DNA of 35,540 bases from Sphingomonas faeni (GCF_024273235.1 NZ_JANBVH010000042.1:1-35540), one strand, 5' to 3'; positions 22,957-31,577 are shown, counted from the stretch's first letter. Program-made: numbers and translations. Notes: generated by a model not told the origin, from the sequence alone.

Positions 22957-24003
22957 TCAGCCGAGTTCGGCGAGAATGGCGTCGCCCATGCCTCGGGTCG
23001 ACAGCGTGCCACCGAGATCGGGCGTGCGCGCGCCGCCGAGGATCGCGGCTGCGACCGCTGCCTCGATCCGGTCGGCGGCGTCGGCCAAGCCGAGCGAATG
23101 GCGCAGCATCATCGCCGCGGAGAGGATGGCGGCGCAGGGATTGGCCTTGCCCTGCCCGGCGATGTCGGGCGCGCTGCCGTGAATCGGCTCGTACATGCCC
23201 TTGTTAGAACCGTTGAGCGCGGCGGACGGGAGCATGCCGATCGAGCCTGCGCACATCGAGGCCTCGTCGGAGAGGATGTCGCCGAACAGATTGCCGGTGA
23301 CGATCACGTCGAACTGGCCGGGGTTGCGCACCATCTGCATCGCCGCGTTGTCGACGTACATGTGGCTGAGTTCGACGTCGGGATAGTCCGCCGAAACCTC
23401 GATCACGACGTCGCGCCAGAGCTGCGAGGTTTCCAGCACATTGGCCTTGTCGACCGACAGCAGCTTGCCCTTGCGGGTGCGGGCGGTCTCGAAGCCGACG
23501 CGGGCGATGCGTGCGATCTCGGTTTCGTCGTAGCGCATCTCGTCATGGCCTTCGCGCAGGCCGTCGGCGGTGGTGCGGATGCCCTTCGCGCCGAAATAGA
23601 CGTCGCCGGTCAGCTCGCGGACGATGACCATGTCGATCGACCGGGCGATCTCGGGACGGAGCGCGGAGGCATCCTCGAGGCCCGCGAACAGCTTGGCGGG
23701 ACGCAAATTGGCGAACAGGCCGAGGTCCTTGCGCAGGCCGAGAATGGCTTGCTCGGGGCGGAACTGGCGTTCGAGCGCATCGCAGTCGGGATCGCCGACC
23801 GCACCGAACAGGATGGCATCTGCACGGCGGGCGAGGTCGAGCGTCTCGGGGGGCAGCGGATGACCGGCAGCCTTGTACGCGGCGCCGCCGACGAGGCCCT
23901 CTTCATAGGTGAGGTCGAGGCCGAGCGTATCGAGCACCCGCCGCGCTTCCGCGGTGACTTCGGGTCCGATGCCGTCGCCGGCCAGTATCGCGATCAAGGG
24001 CAT
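22957..24003 (-). CDS. leuB: 3-isopropylmalate dehydrogenase, 348 aa
   Basis: NAD-dependent oxidative decarboxylation of 3-isopropylmalate in leucine synthesis. Visible family motifs: ILAGDGIGPEVTAEARRVL, LFGAVGDPDCDAL, LGLRKDLGLFANLRPAKLF, VRELTGDVYFGAKG, MYVDNAAMQMVRNPGQFDVI, TGNLFGDILSDEASMCAGSI and the NAD-binding EPIHGSAPDIAGQGKANPCA. AGGAGG lies 7 bases before the ATG at 24003, a strong ribosome-binding site. It follows recO with a 41-base gap and precedes the GT2 gene. Confidence 0.97.
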   Translation of the reverse strand: MPLIAILAGDGIGPEVTAEARRVLDTLGLDLTYEEGLVGGAAYKAAGHPLPPETLDLARRADAILFGAVGDPDCDALERQFRPEQAILGLRKDLGLFANLRPAKLFAGLEDASALRPEIARSIDMVIVRELTGDVYFGAKGIRTTADGLREGHDEMRYDETEIARIARVGFETARTRKGKLLSVDKANVLETSQLWRDVVIEVSADYPDVELSHMYVDNAAMQMVRNPGQFDVIVTGNLFGDILSDEASMCAGSIGMLPSAALNGSNKGMYEPIHGSAPDIAGQGKANPCAAILSAAMMLRHSLGLADAADRIEAAVAAAILGGARTPDLGGTLSTRGMGDAILAELG

Positions 24004-24044
24004 GTGCGTTCCTCCTGCGCGGCCCCTTGCCGGGCGGTGCGCGC

Positions 24045-24776
24045 TCACGCAACCGCCCTTTTGAGCCGGTCCACCAGCCGATCGCGCGCCGCCAACGGAT
24101 CGGCGCGGCGGTCGACGAGGATATCGCGCGCCAGGAAGTGACCGGTCAGTCGCAGGCCGTCGAAGATGTCTGGCCACGCCGCTTCGCCGCCGGTGAGAAG
24201 GAAGGGCGGCAATCTGAGCAGCTTGGCCTCATAGCCGAACGCTGCCCCGCGCGAGACCGCCGCGCCGCTCCTGGGGCTGACGAAGCCGAGATCGTCCTCC
24301 GTCCCGCTCGCGATGCAGCGGTCCAGATCGAGCCCGAAGCCGAGTTCGGCGAGCAACAATAATTCGTACCGCACCAGCGCCGCCGCCCAGCCGCGCGCGG
24401 ACGGCGCCGCCTCGATCGCGCCGAGCACCCCCTCCAGCGCATCGTGGATCTGCGGATAGGGCTGTGCCTCGGGCAACGCGGCGGCGGTCAGCGCGGTGGC
24501 CCATTCGAGCGCTCCGGCGGCGAGCGGCTCGCCGTGCATCTGCGCGCGGCTGTGGATCAGTTCGGCGGTTAGCGACGCGAGTTGCTCGCCCGTCCGCGCA
24601 CGCCACTCGCCCTGGATGACGTTCGCCTGGAGCAACACCGGCCGCATCGCGCGCGACCGACCGCCGCGGACATAGCCGGGCTGGACACCGTCGTTCCGGG
24701 TCAGCGCCCGCACGATCGCGCCATGCTCGCCATGCTGGCGGACGGCGACGACGATGGCGGCTGCGCGGAGGTGCAT
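24045..24776 (-). CDS. recO: DNA repair protein RecO, 243 aa
   Basis: Mediator of the RecF pathway that loads RecA onto gapped DNA. The N-terminal OB-fold is read from ATG 24776 (MHLRAAAIVVAVRQHGEHGA, then IVRALTRNDGVQPGYVRGG). The helical C-terminal domain contains RYELLLLAELGFGLDLDRCI, a family signature. The usual four-cysteine zinc motif is largely absent: only one cysteine is visible in the C-terminal domain (DRCIASG), a pattern common in alphaproteobacterial RecO. It is upstream of leuB on the same strand. Confidence 0.92.
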   Translation of the reverse strand: MHLRAAAIVVAVRQHGEHGAIVRALTRNDGVQPGYVRGGRSRAMRPVLLQANVIQGEWRARTGEQLASLTAELIHSRAQMHGEPLAAGALEWATALTAAALPEAQPYPQIHDALEGVLGAIEAAPSARGWAAALVRYELLLLAELGFGLDLDRCIASGTEDDLGFVSPRSGAAVSRGAAFGYEAKLLRLPPFLLTGGEAAWPDIFDGLRLTGHFLARDILVDRRADPLAARDRLVDRLKRAVA

Positions 24777-24784
24777 GGGGGGTC

Positions 24785-24920
24785 CTATACCCCTCTCGCC
24801 CCGAGAGCGGGAGGGGTGCTTGGCGCTGGGAGAATGAGGGGAAGGATGTCGAGCGCGCGTGCCCTCACCCTTCCGGCGCAAGCGCACCTCCTCTCCTGCC
24901 AAGGGGATAGGGGTAGATAG
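24785..24920. repeat. Paired REP-like region between recO and the KdpD-like gene
   Basis: atacccctctcgccccgaga... at the left and, inverted, ...ctcctctcctgccaagggga(taggggta) at the right, with ggaaggatgtcg / ccctcacccttccggcgc segments between. Arms are less perfect than in other copies. It separates the 5' side of recO (24776) from the stop at 24972. Confidence 0.6.
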
Positions 24921-24971
24921 CCTTCTTCCCTCACGGCATCATCGGACATCAGCCCGAGCCGTCGAGCAGAA

Positions 24972-26252
24972 TCACCCAAGTCGCAAGCGATCCTCAAGGA
25001 TCAGCCGTTCGTGCGCCAGCGCCGCCTGGCTGATCAAGGTGTTGAACAAGACGCCTCGATCGGCCCGGATCGGATCACGACCATCGGGACGCGCGAACGC
25101 CACGACAGCCAGCGTGCCGAGCGACGTGCGCAAGGGTTCGAGCCGCCATTCCGCAGAAGCAACCGCAGTCGTACCCCGCCCCGCTGCCTCGCCCCGTTCC
25201 CAGCACCATTCGAGCGCCGCCTGATCGATCGGTCCCCACACCAATGGCTCCATCGTCGCGCCGACCCGCTCCAGCTTGCCGCCGTTTTCGCGAAAGACTG
25301 CCACCTCGGCTTTCAACACGCCGGCAAACTCTTCGCAGATCGCGCCAGCGGTTTCCTCCCAGTCCGCCGCGCGGGCGAGGATCTGCGAGAACGTCGCGAT
25401 CCGGGCATTTTCCTTCGCGCTACGATCGCTGAGCGCGACCCGGTCCCGGAGCGCCTGGGTGACGAGGCTCGTATAGACTGCAACCGCGAGCAGCGCGACC
25501 AGCGTCACCACCATGATCGGCGCCGCCGGCTCCAGATGAAACCGTGGCTGGAGCAGGAAAAAATCAAAACCGAGCACTGACGCCACAGTCGCGGTCAGGG
25601 CCGGAGCCAACCCGAAGCGTGCTGCGGCGGCGATCACCGGAAACAGGAACAACAGGTTCAGCGGTCGTCCGCCGAGGAGCATGCTGACCAGTTCGGCAAG
25701 GCCGAGCGTGATCGCCACGAGACCCAGCGCCCAGAGATGCTGCCGCAGCTCGGGCTTCGGCTCTGGGGCAGCCTCAAGCACATCGGCGCCCTTCATCGCT
25801 AAGTCGGCAGCGGGAGCGATGTGGAGGGTGAGCGCAGGAAATCGCTTTTGGACCGACGCCATCACCGATTGCCTGAGCCAGCAATCGGACTTTGCCGCAG
25901 ACGCGGTTCCGACAACCAGATGGTCGGCCGGCATCGCCGTGAGATGCGCGACCAGGCCGCTGACGACGTCATCGTCGGGTTCGTTGCTGACCGTGGCACC
26001 ATGACGAACCGCATAAGACAATGCGTCTGCCGCCCCCCGTGCAACCGCCGGATCGCGGGCCGACTTGGGCGTCTCGATAAAGACGGCATGCCAACTCGCA
26101 TCCAGCGCGGTGGCCAGATCGGCTGCGATCTCGACCACCCGCTGTCCGCTCCCCGACCCGCTGACCGCCGCCAGGATACGGGTCTCGGGCAACGTCTCGG
26201 ATTCGGGGAAAGCGGTTCGCGCGTTCGGACCGGGCTCTTCGTAATCGCTCAT
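24972..26252 (-). CDS. KdpD-like sensor protein lacking the kinase (Usp-DUF4118-GAF), 426 aa
   Basis: Order of domains matches the middle of the potassium sensor KdpD. Residues about 24-150 are Usp-like (TRILAAVSGSGSGQRVVEIA ... HLVVGTASAAKSDCWLRQSV). About 165-265 is the four-helix DUF4118 region (WALGLVAITLGLAELVSMLL, LNLLFLFPVIAAAARFG, LTATVASVLGFDFFLL, VVTLVALLAVAVYTSLVTQA). About 285-415 is GAF-like (ATFSQILARAADWEETAGAI ... FNTLISQAALAHERLILED). Absent: the N-terminal P-loop KdpD domain and the C-terminal His-kinase and ATPase domains; the protein stops just after the helix that normally leads into the kinase. No kdpE or kdpFABC gene is in the window. Hence it should sense something, membrane-bound, without its own phosphorelay (inference). 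Confidence 0.85.
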   Translation of the reverse strand: MSDYEEPGPNARTAFPESETLPETRILAAVSGSGSGQRVVEIAADLATALDASWHAVFIETPKSARDPAVARGAADALSYAVRHGATVSNEPDDDVVSGLVAHLTAMPADHLVVGTASAAKSDCWLRQSVMASVQKRFPALTLHIAPAADLAMKGADVLEAAPEPKPELRQHLWALGLVAITLGLAELVSMLLGGRPLNLLFLFPVIAAAARFGLAPALTATVASVLGFDFFLLQPRFHLEPAAPIMVVTLVALLAVAVYTSLVTQALRDRVALSDRSAKENARIATFSQILARAADWEETAGAICEEFAGVLKAEVAVFRENGGKLERVGATMEPLVWGPIDQAALEWCWERGEAAGRGTTAVASAEWRLEPLRTSLGTLAVVAFARPDGRDPIRADRGVLFNTLISQAALAHERLILEDRLRLG

Positions 26253-26286
26253 GCGGCGGCGGATTTCGCGACGATAATCATCGGCG

Positions 26287-27189
26287 TCAGGTCCGGCTTG
26301 CCGATGCCCAGGTCGCGATCACGTCCTGTGTCGACGGATTCTCGATGCTGACATCGTCGAAGCTCACGGCGACCAAGCAGACCGGGCGCTGGTCCTTGCC
26401 GCCGGGCTGACGACACCGAACCGACGATCCATCGGGGAAACGGGCGACGCGCCCGCGAAGCCGGACCCGCAGACCCTGATCGATCTTCAGATCGTTCTCG
26501 CCGATCCGACGTACGCTTTCATAGGGCTTGCCGCCGCGTCTCGCGTTTTTCGAGCCCTCGTCGGTGAAAATCTGCGCGAGCCCAAGCGTCTGACCGGGCA
26601 GCGTCACGGCGTCGATGCCAAGCGGAGCGGTCGTGGGCGAGCCAGCTTCACACGTGCCTCGCGACGACCACGGTCTCGCAATCCAGAAGCCCTCGATAGC
26701 CTCTTCGCTTGCAGTTGGAGGCGTGGTGCCACCATCGTCCGATGCTGGCGTTCCCAACCATTCGCCCGGATCGAACACCGCCGGTGCGACGGAAATCCTG
26801 AGCGAGGACGACGCGGTGTCGTACCGCCATCGAAACGGCTCACGGCTGTTTTCGGCCACCGGACCATCGCAGCCGAACGGCAGGTCGACCTCGAATTGCG
26901 CACTTTCCGCGGCGGCGACTCGCTCGGGCATCTTCGCGCCCGAGGACGTCGCGTCCGCAGCGGCGTTTGCGATCTCGATGATATCGGCGCGAGAAAGCAC
27001 GCGGGCGACAGGCGCCTCGGGCACGACGACGGGTGCTGAAACCGGCGCCGGCGCTGGGGTTACGGCTGGCGGCGGCGGAGACGGCGCGGTGCTGCGCCCG
27101 AGCAGGAACCCGCCACCGCCAAGCAGGATGAACGCGGCGGCCGAGCCGGCGACGACAAGGCGACTGGTGCGGGGGGATGGCTCATGCAT
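26287..27189 (-). CDS. Membrane-anchored hypothetical protein with periplasmic domain, 300 aa
   Basis: It has one N-terminal transmembrane anchor (RLVVAGSAAAFILLGGGGFL), a Pro/Ala/Val-rich linker (SPPPPAVTPAPAPVSAPVVV), then about 230 residues of soluble, probably periplasmic domain. Four cysteines (FGCDGP, GTCEAG, RCRQPGG, PVCLVAV) could form two disulfides. The sequence GLRVRLRGRVARFPDGSSVR toward the C-terminus looks like beta strands. I do not recognise a family. The stop is 34 bases upstream of the KdpD-like gene start, so the two are likely co-transcribed; the start is divergent from the SLC13 permease. Confidence 0.68.
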   Translation of the reverse strand: MHEPSPRTSRLVVAGSAAAFILLGGGGFLLGRSTAPSPPPPAVTPAPAPVSAPVVVPEAPVARVLSRADIIEIANAAADATSSGAKMPERVAAAESAQFEVDLPFGCDGPVAENSREPFRWRYDTASSSLRISVAPAVFDPGEWLGTPASDDGGTTPPTASEEAIEGFWIARPWSSRGTCEAGSPTTAPLGIDAVTLPGQTLGLAQIFTDEGSKNARRGGKPYESVRRIGENDLKIDQGLRVRLRGRVARFPDGSSVRCRQPGGKDQRPVCLVAVSFDDVSIENPSTQDVIATWASASRT

Positions 27190-27284
27190 CAGCGAACTGT
27201 AGCAAAATTCCCGTGATGCTCCATACCGCGGGGCATGAGAGTCCGAATGGGAAGCGCCGTGTTCTGGTTGCCGCTGAGGCGTTT

Positions 27285-28586
27285 ATGACACTCGACCAGA
27301 TCGTTACACTGCTCGTGCTGGGTTGCGTGGTGGCCGCGCTGATCTGGGACAAGGTTCGCGCCGATGTCGTCGCGCTTGCAGGAGCAGCCGTATTGCTGAT
27401 GACCGGCGTGGTTCGCCCGGTCGATGTTCAGGGCGCCTTCGCCAGCCCCGCAATCATCGCGCTCGCCTCGCTCTTCGTTATTTCCTACGCGCTCGAACTA
27501 TCCGGATTGCTCGATCGCGCGATCGAGGCCGCCGTCGCGATGTGCCGCCGCCTCGGCGGGACGGGGGTCTGGCTGCTGCTGGGGATCGCCGGGCTGTTCT
27601 CCAGCGTGTTGAACAGTACCCCGATCGTCGTCCTGACCGCCCCCGTCGTCAAGGACGTCGCCGCGAGCCTGCAGCTATCGGCCAAGCGCTATCTGATGCC
27701 ATTGTCGTACATCACGATCCTCGGGGGATGCTGCACGTTGCTCGGAACGTCGACCAACCTGCTGGTCGACGACATGGCGCGGATTGCCGGGCAAAGCCGC
27801 TTCGGCATCTTCGAGATCACGCCGGTGGGCTTGCCCGTCGCCTTGGTCGGCGGTCTCTATCTGCTGCTGTTCAGCGGCAAGTTGATGGGGACGCGGATGC
27901 TCGATCCCGACGATGGGCGTCCGGATGCGACCATCGAGGTCGCTGGCGGACAAGTCGGCGATGCAGAAGTGTTCGCCGAACGCCGTCCGTTACAGCCGGT
28001 CAAGGCCACCATCGCGCTTGCGACGTTCGTCGGCGCGATCCTGCTGGCCGCGCTCAACGTCGCGCCGATCGCGGCGACGGCGTTCGCGGGCGCGGTGCTG
28101 CTGATCCTCCTGCGCGTCATCTCGGCCGATCAGGCTTATGGCGGCCTTCGCCCACAGATCCTGATCCTGATCGCCGGGATGGTCGTGCTGGGCATCGCGA
28201 TGGCGCAAAGCGGGTTGGCAAGCGCCGCCACGACGACGTTGATATCCTCGCTTGAAGGGGTCAGTCCGCTGACCGCCCTCATCGTGCTCTATGGCCTGAC
28301 GATGGTGCTGACCGAGTTGCTGTCGAACGCGACCGTCGCGGTCCTGGTGACGCCGGTCGCGGTGGCGCTGGCCGAAAGCCTCGGGGTCAGCCCCCGTCCC
28401 TTCCTGGTCGTGGTCATGATCGCCGGCAGCGCCTCGTTCGCCACCCCGTTCGGCTACCAGACCAACGTCATCGTCTATCAGCTCGGACGCTATCGCTACA
28501 CCGACTTCCTGCGCGTGGGGCTCCCGCTCAACCTGATCACCGCGATCGTCGCGATCACCACCACGCGTATCTTTTTCCCGTTCTGA
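27285..28586 (+). CDS. SLC13/DASS-like membrane permease without RCK domains, 433 aa
   Basis: About ten or eleven transmembrane segments. It belongs to the SLC13/ArsB-like 'ion transporter superfamily' with repeated signature loops: LNSTPIVVLTAPVVKDVA and LLGTSTNLLVDDMA in the first half, ELLSNATVAVLVTPVAVALA and SASFATPFGYQTNVIVYQL in the second. The SNT/NST motifs bind sodium and carboxylate or sulfate in characterised members. Bacterial SLC13 permeases are often longer, with two central TrkA-C domains; here the segment around EVAGGQVGDAEVFAERRPLQ is short instead. ATG at 27285 is preceded by GAGG at 6 bases; upstream in-frame codons are rejected. Substrate unknown. Confidence 0.9.
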   Translation: MTLDQIVTLLVLGCVVAALIWDKVRADVVALAGAAVLLMTGVVRPVDVQGAFASPAIIALASLFVISYALELSGLLDRAIEAAVAMCRRLGGTGVWLLLGIAGLFSSVLNSTPIVVLTAPVVKDVAASLQLSAKRYLMPLSYITILGGCCTLLGTSTNLLVDDMARIAGQSRFGIFEITPVGLPVALVGGLYLLLFSGKLMGTRMLDPDDGRPDATIEVAGGQVGDAEVFAERRPLQPVKATIALATFVGAILLAALNVAPIAATAFAGAVLLILLRVISADQAYGGLRPQILILIAGMVVLGIAMAQSGLASAATTTLISSLEGVSPLTALIVLYGLTMVLTELLSNATVAVLVTPVAVALAESLGVSPRPFLVVVMIAGSASFATPFGYQTNVIVYQLGRYRYTDFLRVGLPLNLITAIVAITTTRIFFPF

Positions 28587-28601
28587 TCCTGCCAGGGCGC
28601 A

Positions 28602-28930
28602 GTCCAAGTCCTCGATCTCATGCCAGCGCGCGAATCGGATCGCATTGGGTCCGGCAGCGGTCAGCGCGCCGAAACGAAGCGCGAACTTCGTGGTTGCGGG
28701 CATCGTTCTGCCTCGCACGCCGACAGCATTTCCCGCACCTCAGCAAGATCGATCAACGCGGGCTGCGGCTTGGCGGACGCGGTGTGCAGTCTCGACAACG
28801 CCGCGCTTTTCGACTGGCGCAAGCACCTCCAGCAGCACCGGTGCTGTGATCGCGCCCATGGACCATGTGCCGACCCTGGGAGAGATATTGCGCTCGAGGC
28901 TATGCGACACGTCCTGAGCATGACCCTTCG
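28602..28930 (-). pseudogene. Tyrosine integrase remnant (P4-type), frameshifted and internally deleted
   Basis: Three minus-strand frames carry consecutive pieces of a phage/island integrase. Piece one (28928-28770) reads HAQDVSHSLERNISPRVGTW then GAITAPVLLEVLAPVEKRGV and VETAHRVRQ, the core-binding domain. Piece two (28762-28706) reads PALIDLAEVREMLSACEAE. Piece three (28703-28602) reads TKFALRFGALTAAGPNAIRF then ARWHEIEDLD, the start of the catalytic domain. About 40-50 residues expected between pieces one and two are missing and the frame changes twice. The N-terminal DUF4102 part and the C-terminal catalytic R/H-x-x-R/Y residues are gone. The remnant sits 190 bases beyond the 3' end of tRNA-Ser, the normal place for such an integrase. 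Nothing else coding is supported in 28587-29119. Confidence 0.85.
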
Positions 28931-29119
28931 GCGATGTCGACTTGCGCTGGCGCCGGTCCGCATCGGCCCAGCACGATGCCATGGCTTCCGTTGTCGGCTA
29001 CCATGGACTGAGCCATATGATACCATGAACGCACGGCGATTTCTGGTGGACGCCCGCGGCCGGGCGACGCGCTGCGTGCCAACAGGGTGCCCATTGAGGG
29101 CCGTGTATCAACAGGTAAA

Positions 29120-29209
<90 letters not shown>

Positions 29210-29364
29210 GCAGGTCATCCAAGGCGCTGCGAACAGTCCCTCCGATCGGTCGAAGCGCGGCCTCTAATGAAGTGCCCCTGGGGACGCAAGCGGATTTCGA
29301 GGTTGCGGGCACCGTCCGGCGCGTTTTCCTTGTGCGGCGCAAAACAGACCCTAAATTGGCGGAT

Positions 29365-29760
29365 ATGCCCCGACACGACAGTATCGCTCACGACATAACG
29401 AATCCGCTTATCCCTGCCGAGGTGGTCGCGCCGCCGATTTCGCACGCGAACTTCTCGATCGGCGACGTCGTGCGGCACCGGCTGTTCGATTTCCGCGGGG
29501 TGATCTTCGACGTCGATCCGGTCTTCGCGAACAGCGACGAATGGTATGCGGCGATTCCCGAGGACATCCGTCCGCGCAAGGACCAGCCCTTCTACCACCT
29601 GCTCGCCGAGAACATGGAGTCGAGCTACGTCGCCTATGTGAGCCAGCAGAATCTGGTGCCGGACGATAGCGACGAGCCGGTCGATCATCCAGCGATCTCG
29701 GGGCTGTTCAGCGACTATGCGGACGGCCGGTATGCGCTGCGGCAGGTTCACCGGCACTGA
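29365..29760 (+). CDS. hspQ: Heat shock protein HspQ, 131 aa
   Basis: Small beta-rich protein of the YccV/HspQ family; the Escherichia coli member binds hemimethylated DNA and is a specificity factor for Lon protease. The family core is clear: FSIGDVVRHRLFDFRGVIFD, VDPVFANSDEWYAAIP, FYHLLAENMESSYVAYVSQQ and NLVPDDSDEPVDHP. An N-terminal extension of about 28 residues (MPRHDSIAHDITNPLIPAEV) precedes the core. ATG 29365 is the start; upstream codons run into the tRNA. It is a single gene on the plus strand, away from tRNA-Ser. Confidence 0.94.
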   Translation: MPRHDSIAHDITNPLIPAEVVAPPISHANFSIGDVVRHRLFDFRGVIFDVDPVFANSDEWYAAIPEDIRPRKDQPFYHLLAENMESSYVAYVSQQNLVPDDSDEPVDHPAISGLFSDYADGRYALRQVHRH

Positions 29761-29777
29761 GGCGAATCACGCCTTCG

Positions 29778-29870
29778 GTCATGCCGGGCTCGTTCCGGCA
29801 TCCACCCTTCCGCTTGATCATCGGCGATCGATTCGCGGCACGGTGGACCCCGGAACAAGTCCGGGGTGAC
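29778..29870. repeat. REP-like inverted pair (gtcatgccggg / gtcaccccgg type)
   Basis: The left arm gtcatgccgggctcgttccg(gcatcc) and right arm, read from the opposite strand, gtcaccccggacttgttccg(gggtcc). One stem uses TGCCGG/CCGGCA, the other CCCCGG/CCGGGG, compensated within each hairpin. The pair at 34318-34413 has the same two arms in the opposite order. Confidence 0.85.
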
Positions 29871-30028
29871 GAGAGGAGTGACGGAATGACTGCGGCCGCC
29901 GCCACGCAAAACTGCCCTTCCCCTGCCCCTTCGCGGTTGACAACTCGCCCCCCCTCGCTTAGCTGCCCGGCTTCTCCCGGCGGACCCTGCGTTCGTGGGG
30001 CACATGTATTTGGAAAGTGACAAGGGCC

Positions 30029-30373
30029 ATGTTCGCAGTCGTGCGCACGGGCGGCAAGCAGTATCGCGTCGCCGCCGGAGATAAGATCGTCATCGAGAAG
30101 ATCGAGGGCGATGCAGGTGCGTCAGTGACGCTGGGTGACGTTCTGCTGGCGGGCGAAGGCTCCGAGCTGCGGTCCGTCGAGGGCTTCGTCGTCGCTGCAG
30201 AGATCATCGCGCAGGCGAAGGCGGACAAGGTCATCGTCTTCAAGAAGCGTCGTCGTCATAACTATCGTCGCAAGAACGGCCATCGCCAGCAGCACACGAT
30301 CCTGAAGATCGTCAGCGTTGGTGGCCAGACCGCCAAGCAGACCGAGGCTGATGCCCCGGCCGCTCAGGCATAA
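30029..30373 (+). CDS. rplU: 50S ribosomal protein L21, 114 aa
   Basis: Large-subunit ribosomal protein binding 23S rRNA. MFAVVRTGGKQYRVAAGDKI at the start, VIVFKKRRRHNYRRKNGHRQ and HTILKIVSVGGQ are the family landmarks. A short Ala-rich tail (EADAPAAQA) extends the usual length. It is followed 13 bases later by rpmA, the standard pairing. Confidence 0.98.
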   Translation: MFAVVRTGGKQYRVAAGDKIVIEKIEGDAGASVTLGDVLLAGEGSELRSVEGFVVAAEIIAQAKADKVIVFKKRRRHNYRRKNGHRQQHTILKIVSVGGQTAKQTEADAPAAQA

Positions 30374-30386
30374 GGAGTAGCTTCAG

Positions 30387-30677
30387 ATGGCACATAAGAA
30401 AGCAGGCGGCTCTTCGCGCAACGGTCGCGACTCGGCCGGTCGTCGCCTCGGCGTCAAGAAGTTCGGTGGCCAGGCGTGCGTCGCCGGCAACATCCTCGTG
30501 CGTCAGCGCGGGACGAAGTTCTACCCGGGCACGAACGTCGGCATCGGCACGGACCACACGCTGTTCGCGCTGGTCGATGGCCGCGTCGTGTTCAGCCAGG
30601 GCAAACTCGGTCGCAAATTCTGCTCGGTCGAGCTGGCAGCGAACGATGCCGCTGATATGGCAGCCGCAGCCGAATAA
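30387..30677 (+). CDS. rpmA: 50S ribosomal protein L27, 96 aa
   Basis: Ribosomal protein whose N-terminus reaches the peptidyl-transferase centre. MAHKKAGGSSRNGRDSAGRR, LGVKKFGGQACVAGNILVRQ and RGTKFYPGTNVGIGTDHTLF are invariant family blocks. The N-terminus begins directly with AHKK, so there is no cleavable leader as in Firmicutes. AAGGAG lies about 10 bases upstream, overlapping the end of rplU. Confidence 0.98.
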   Translation: MAHKKAGGSSRNGRDSAGRRLGVKKFGGQACVAGNILVRQRGTKFYPGTNVGIGTDHTLFALVDGRVVFSQGKLGRKFCSVELAANDAADMAAAAE

Positions 30678-30738
30678 CATAGGGTAACCATCCGGGTTGC
30701 CCACCAGGGTGACCCGGGTCGCGAAAGCGAACCTGAAC

Positions 30739-30767
30739 AAGGGAGACGGGTCACCCCGGCTCCCTTT
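30739..30767 (+). terminator. Terminator of rplU-rpmA
   Basis: aagggag (30739-30745) pairs with ctccctt (30760-30766), with an inner cggg/cccg stem, then a run of six T (30765-30770). A second, longer pairing of gggtgaccc with gggtcaccc flanks it upstream. Confidence 0.88.
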
Positions 30768-30851
30768 TTTATTGCTCCCTCCACGCGGCTGTCGCGGTCC
30801 CGTCATCCCGACGTGGCATGCGCGCAGCCAACGACGCGATAGGAGAGAGCC

Positions 30852-31400
30852 GTGTTCGCGCGCACCAAGAGACTGACGTTACGGCCGGGTTGGCCGGAGG
30901 ATGCCCCTGCGTTGGCGCGGGCGATCGGCCATGAGAGCGTGGTCGCCAAGCTCGGCCGGGTTCCGTGGCCCTATGCGCTGGGCGACGCCGAAGCGTTTCT
31001 GGCCCAGCCACGCGGCGGGCATGAGCCGCGATTCCTGATCGAGACGATGGAAGCGGGCACGCCGCGACTCGTCGGCGGGATCGGTGTCAGCGATGTCCAT
31101 GATGGTTCGGCGAACCTCGGCTATTGGCTGACGCCCGAGGCATGGGGTCGCGGCTATGCGACCGAGGCGGGCCAGGCGGTGATCGCGATGGCGCGTCACG
31201 CGCTCGGGATACGCCGGCTCACGGCGTCGCACTTCGTCGACAACCCGGCGTCGGGGCGCGTGCTGGCGAAGCTCGGGTTTCGGCCGACCGGGCGGGTCGA
31301 ACCGCGGACGTCGCGCGGGCGGGGTGGTGAGGCGCCGGCGGTGATGTTCGCGCTGGATCTGGATGACGACCGATGTGCGCCGATGCCTTTGGCGGCTTGA
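30852..31400 (+). CDS. GNAT family N-acetyltransferase, 182 aa
   Basis: RimJ/RimL-type acyltransferase: TKRLTLRPGWPEDAPALARA opens the domain, NLGYWLTPEAWGRGYATEAG is the acetyl-CoA binding loop, and VDNPASGRVLAKLGFRPTGR is the standard later motif. The substrate is not predictable. The start is GTG at 30852, with AGGAGAG 5 bases upstream. It lies between rpmA and obgE, genes that are often adjacent, but after the rplU-rpmA terminator and so is transcribed on its own. Confidence 0.9.
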   Translation: MFARTKRLTLRPGWPEDAPALARAIGHESVVAKLGRVPWPYALGDAEAFLAQPRGGHEPRFLIETMEAGTPRLVGGIGVSDVHDGSANLGYWLTPEAWGRGYATEAGQAVIAMARHALGIRRLTASHFVDNPASGRVLAKLGFRPTGRVEPRTSRGRGGEAPAVMFALDLDDDRCAPMPLAA

Positions 31401-31427
31401 GACGTCGATCCACTACATGACAGTACG

Positions 31428-31532
31428 CCACCCCGGCGAAGGCCGGGGCCCAGTTGGGGGACATAGCTAACGGAGGATATCGCTCCGTTACTGCGACCTT
31501 TTCAACTGGGCCCCGGCCTTCGCCGGGGTGGG
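31428..31532. repeat. REP-like inverted pair (ccccggcgaaggccgggg type)
   Basis: ccaccccggcgaaggccggg(gcccagttggg) and its inverted partner caactgggccccggccttcg(ccggggtgg), with a smaller inverted pair between (aacggaggat / atcgctccgtt). The arms match over about 28 bases. Confidence 0.9.
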
Positions 31533-31577
31533 GTCTATGTTGAGATGGCGATCTGCAAGTCATGTCCCACATACCCC

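Noticed and set aside
24777..24971. Histidine-kinase remnant downstream of the KdpD-like gene
   Set aside because: All three minus-strand frames were read for H-box (SHDLRTPL-like) and ATPase motifs; none seen, and the space is taken by a REP-like region.
28587..29119. Second attachment-site copy of the tRNA-Ser 3' end
   Set aside because: No repeat of the T-arm/acceptor sequence was found in this gap or elsewhere in the window, so island borders cannot be drawn.
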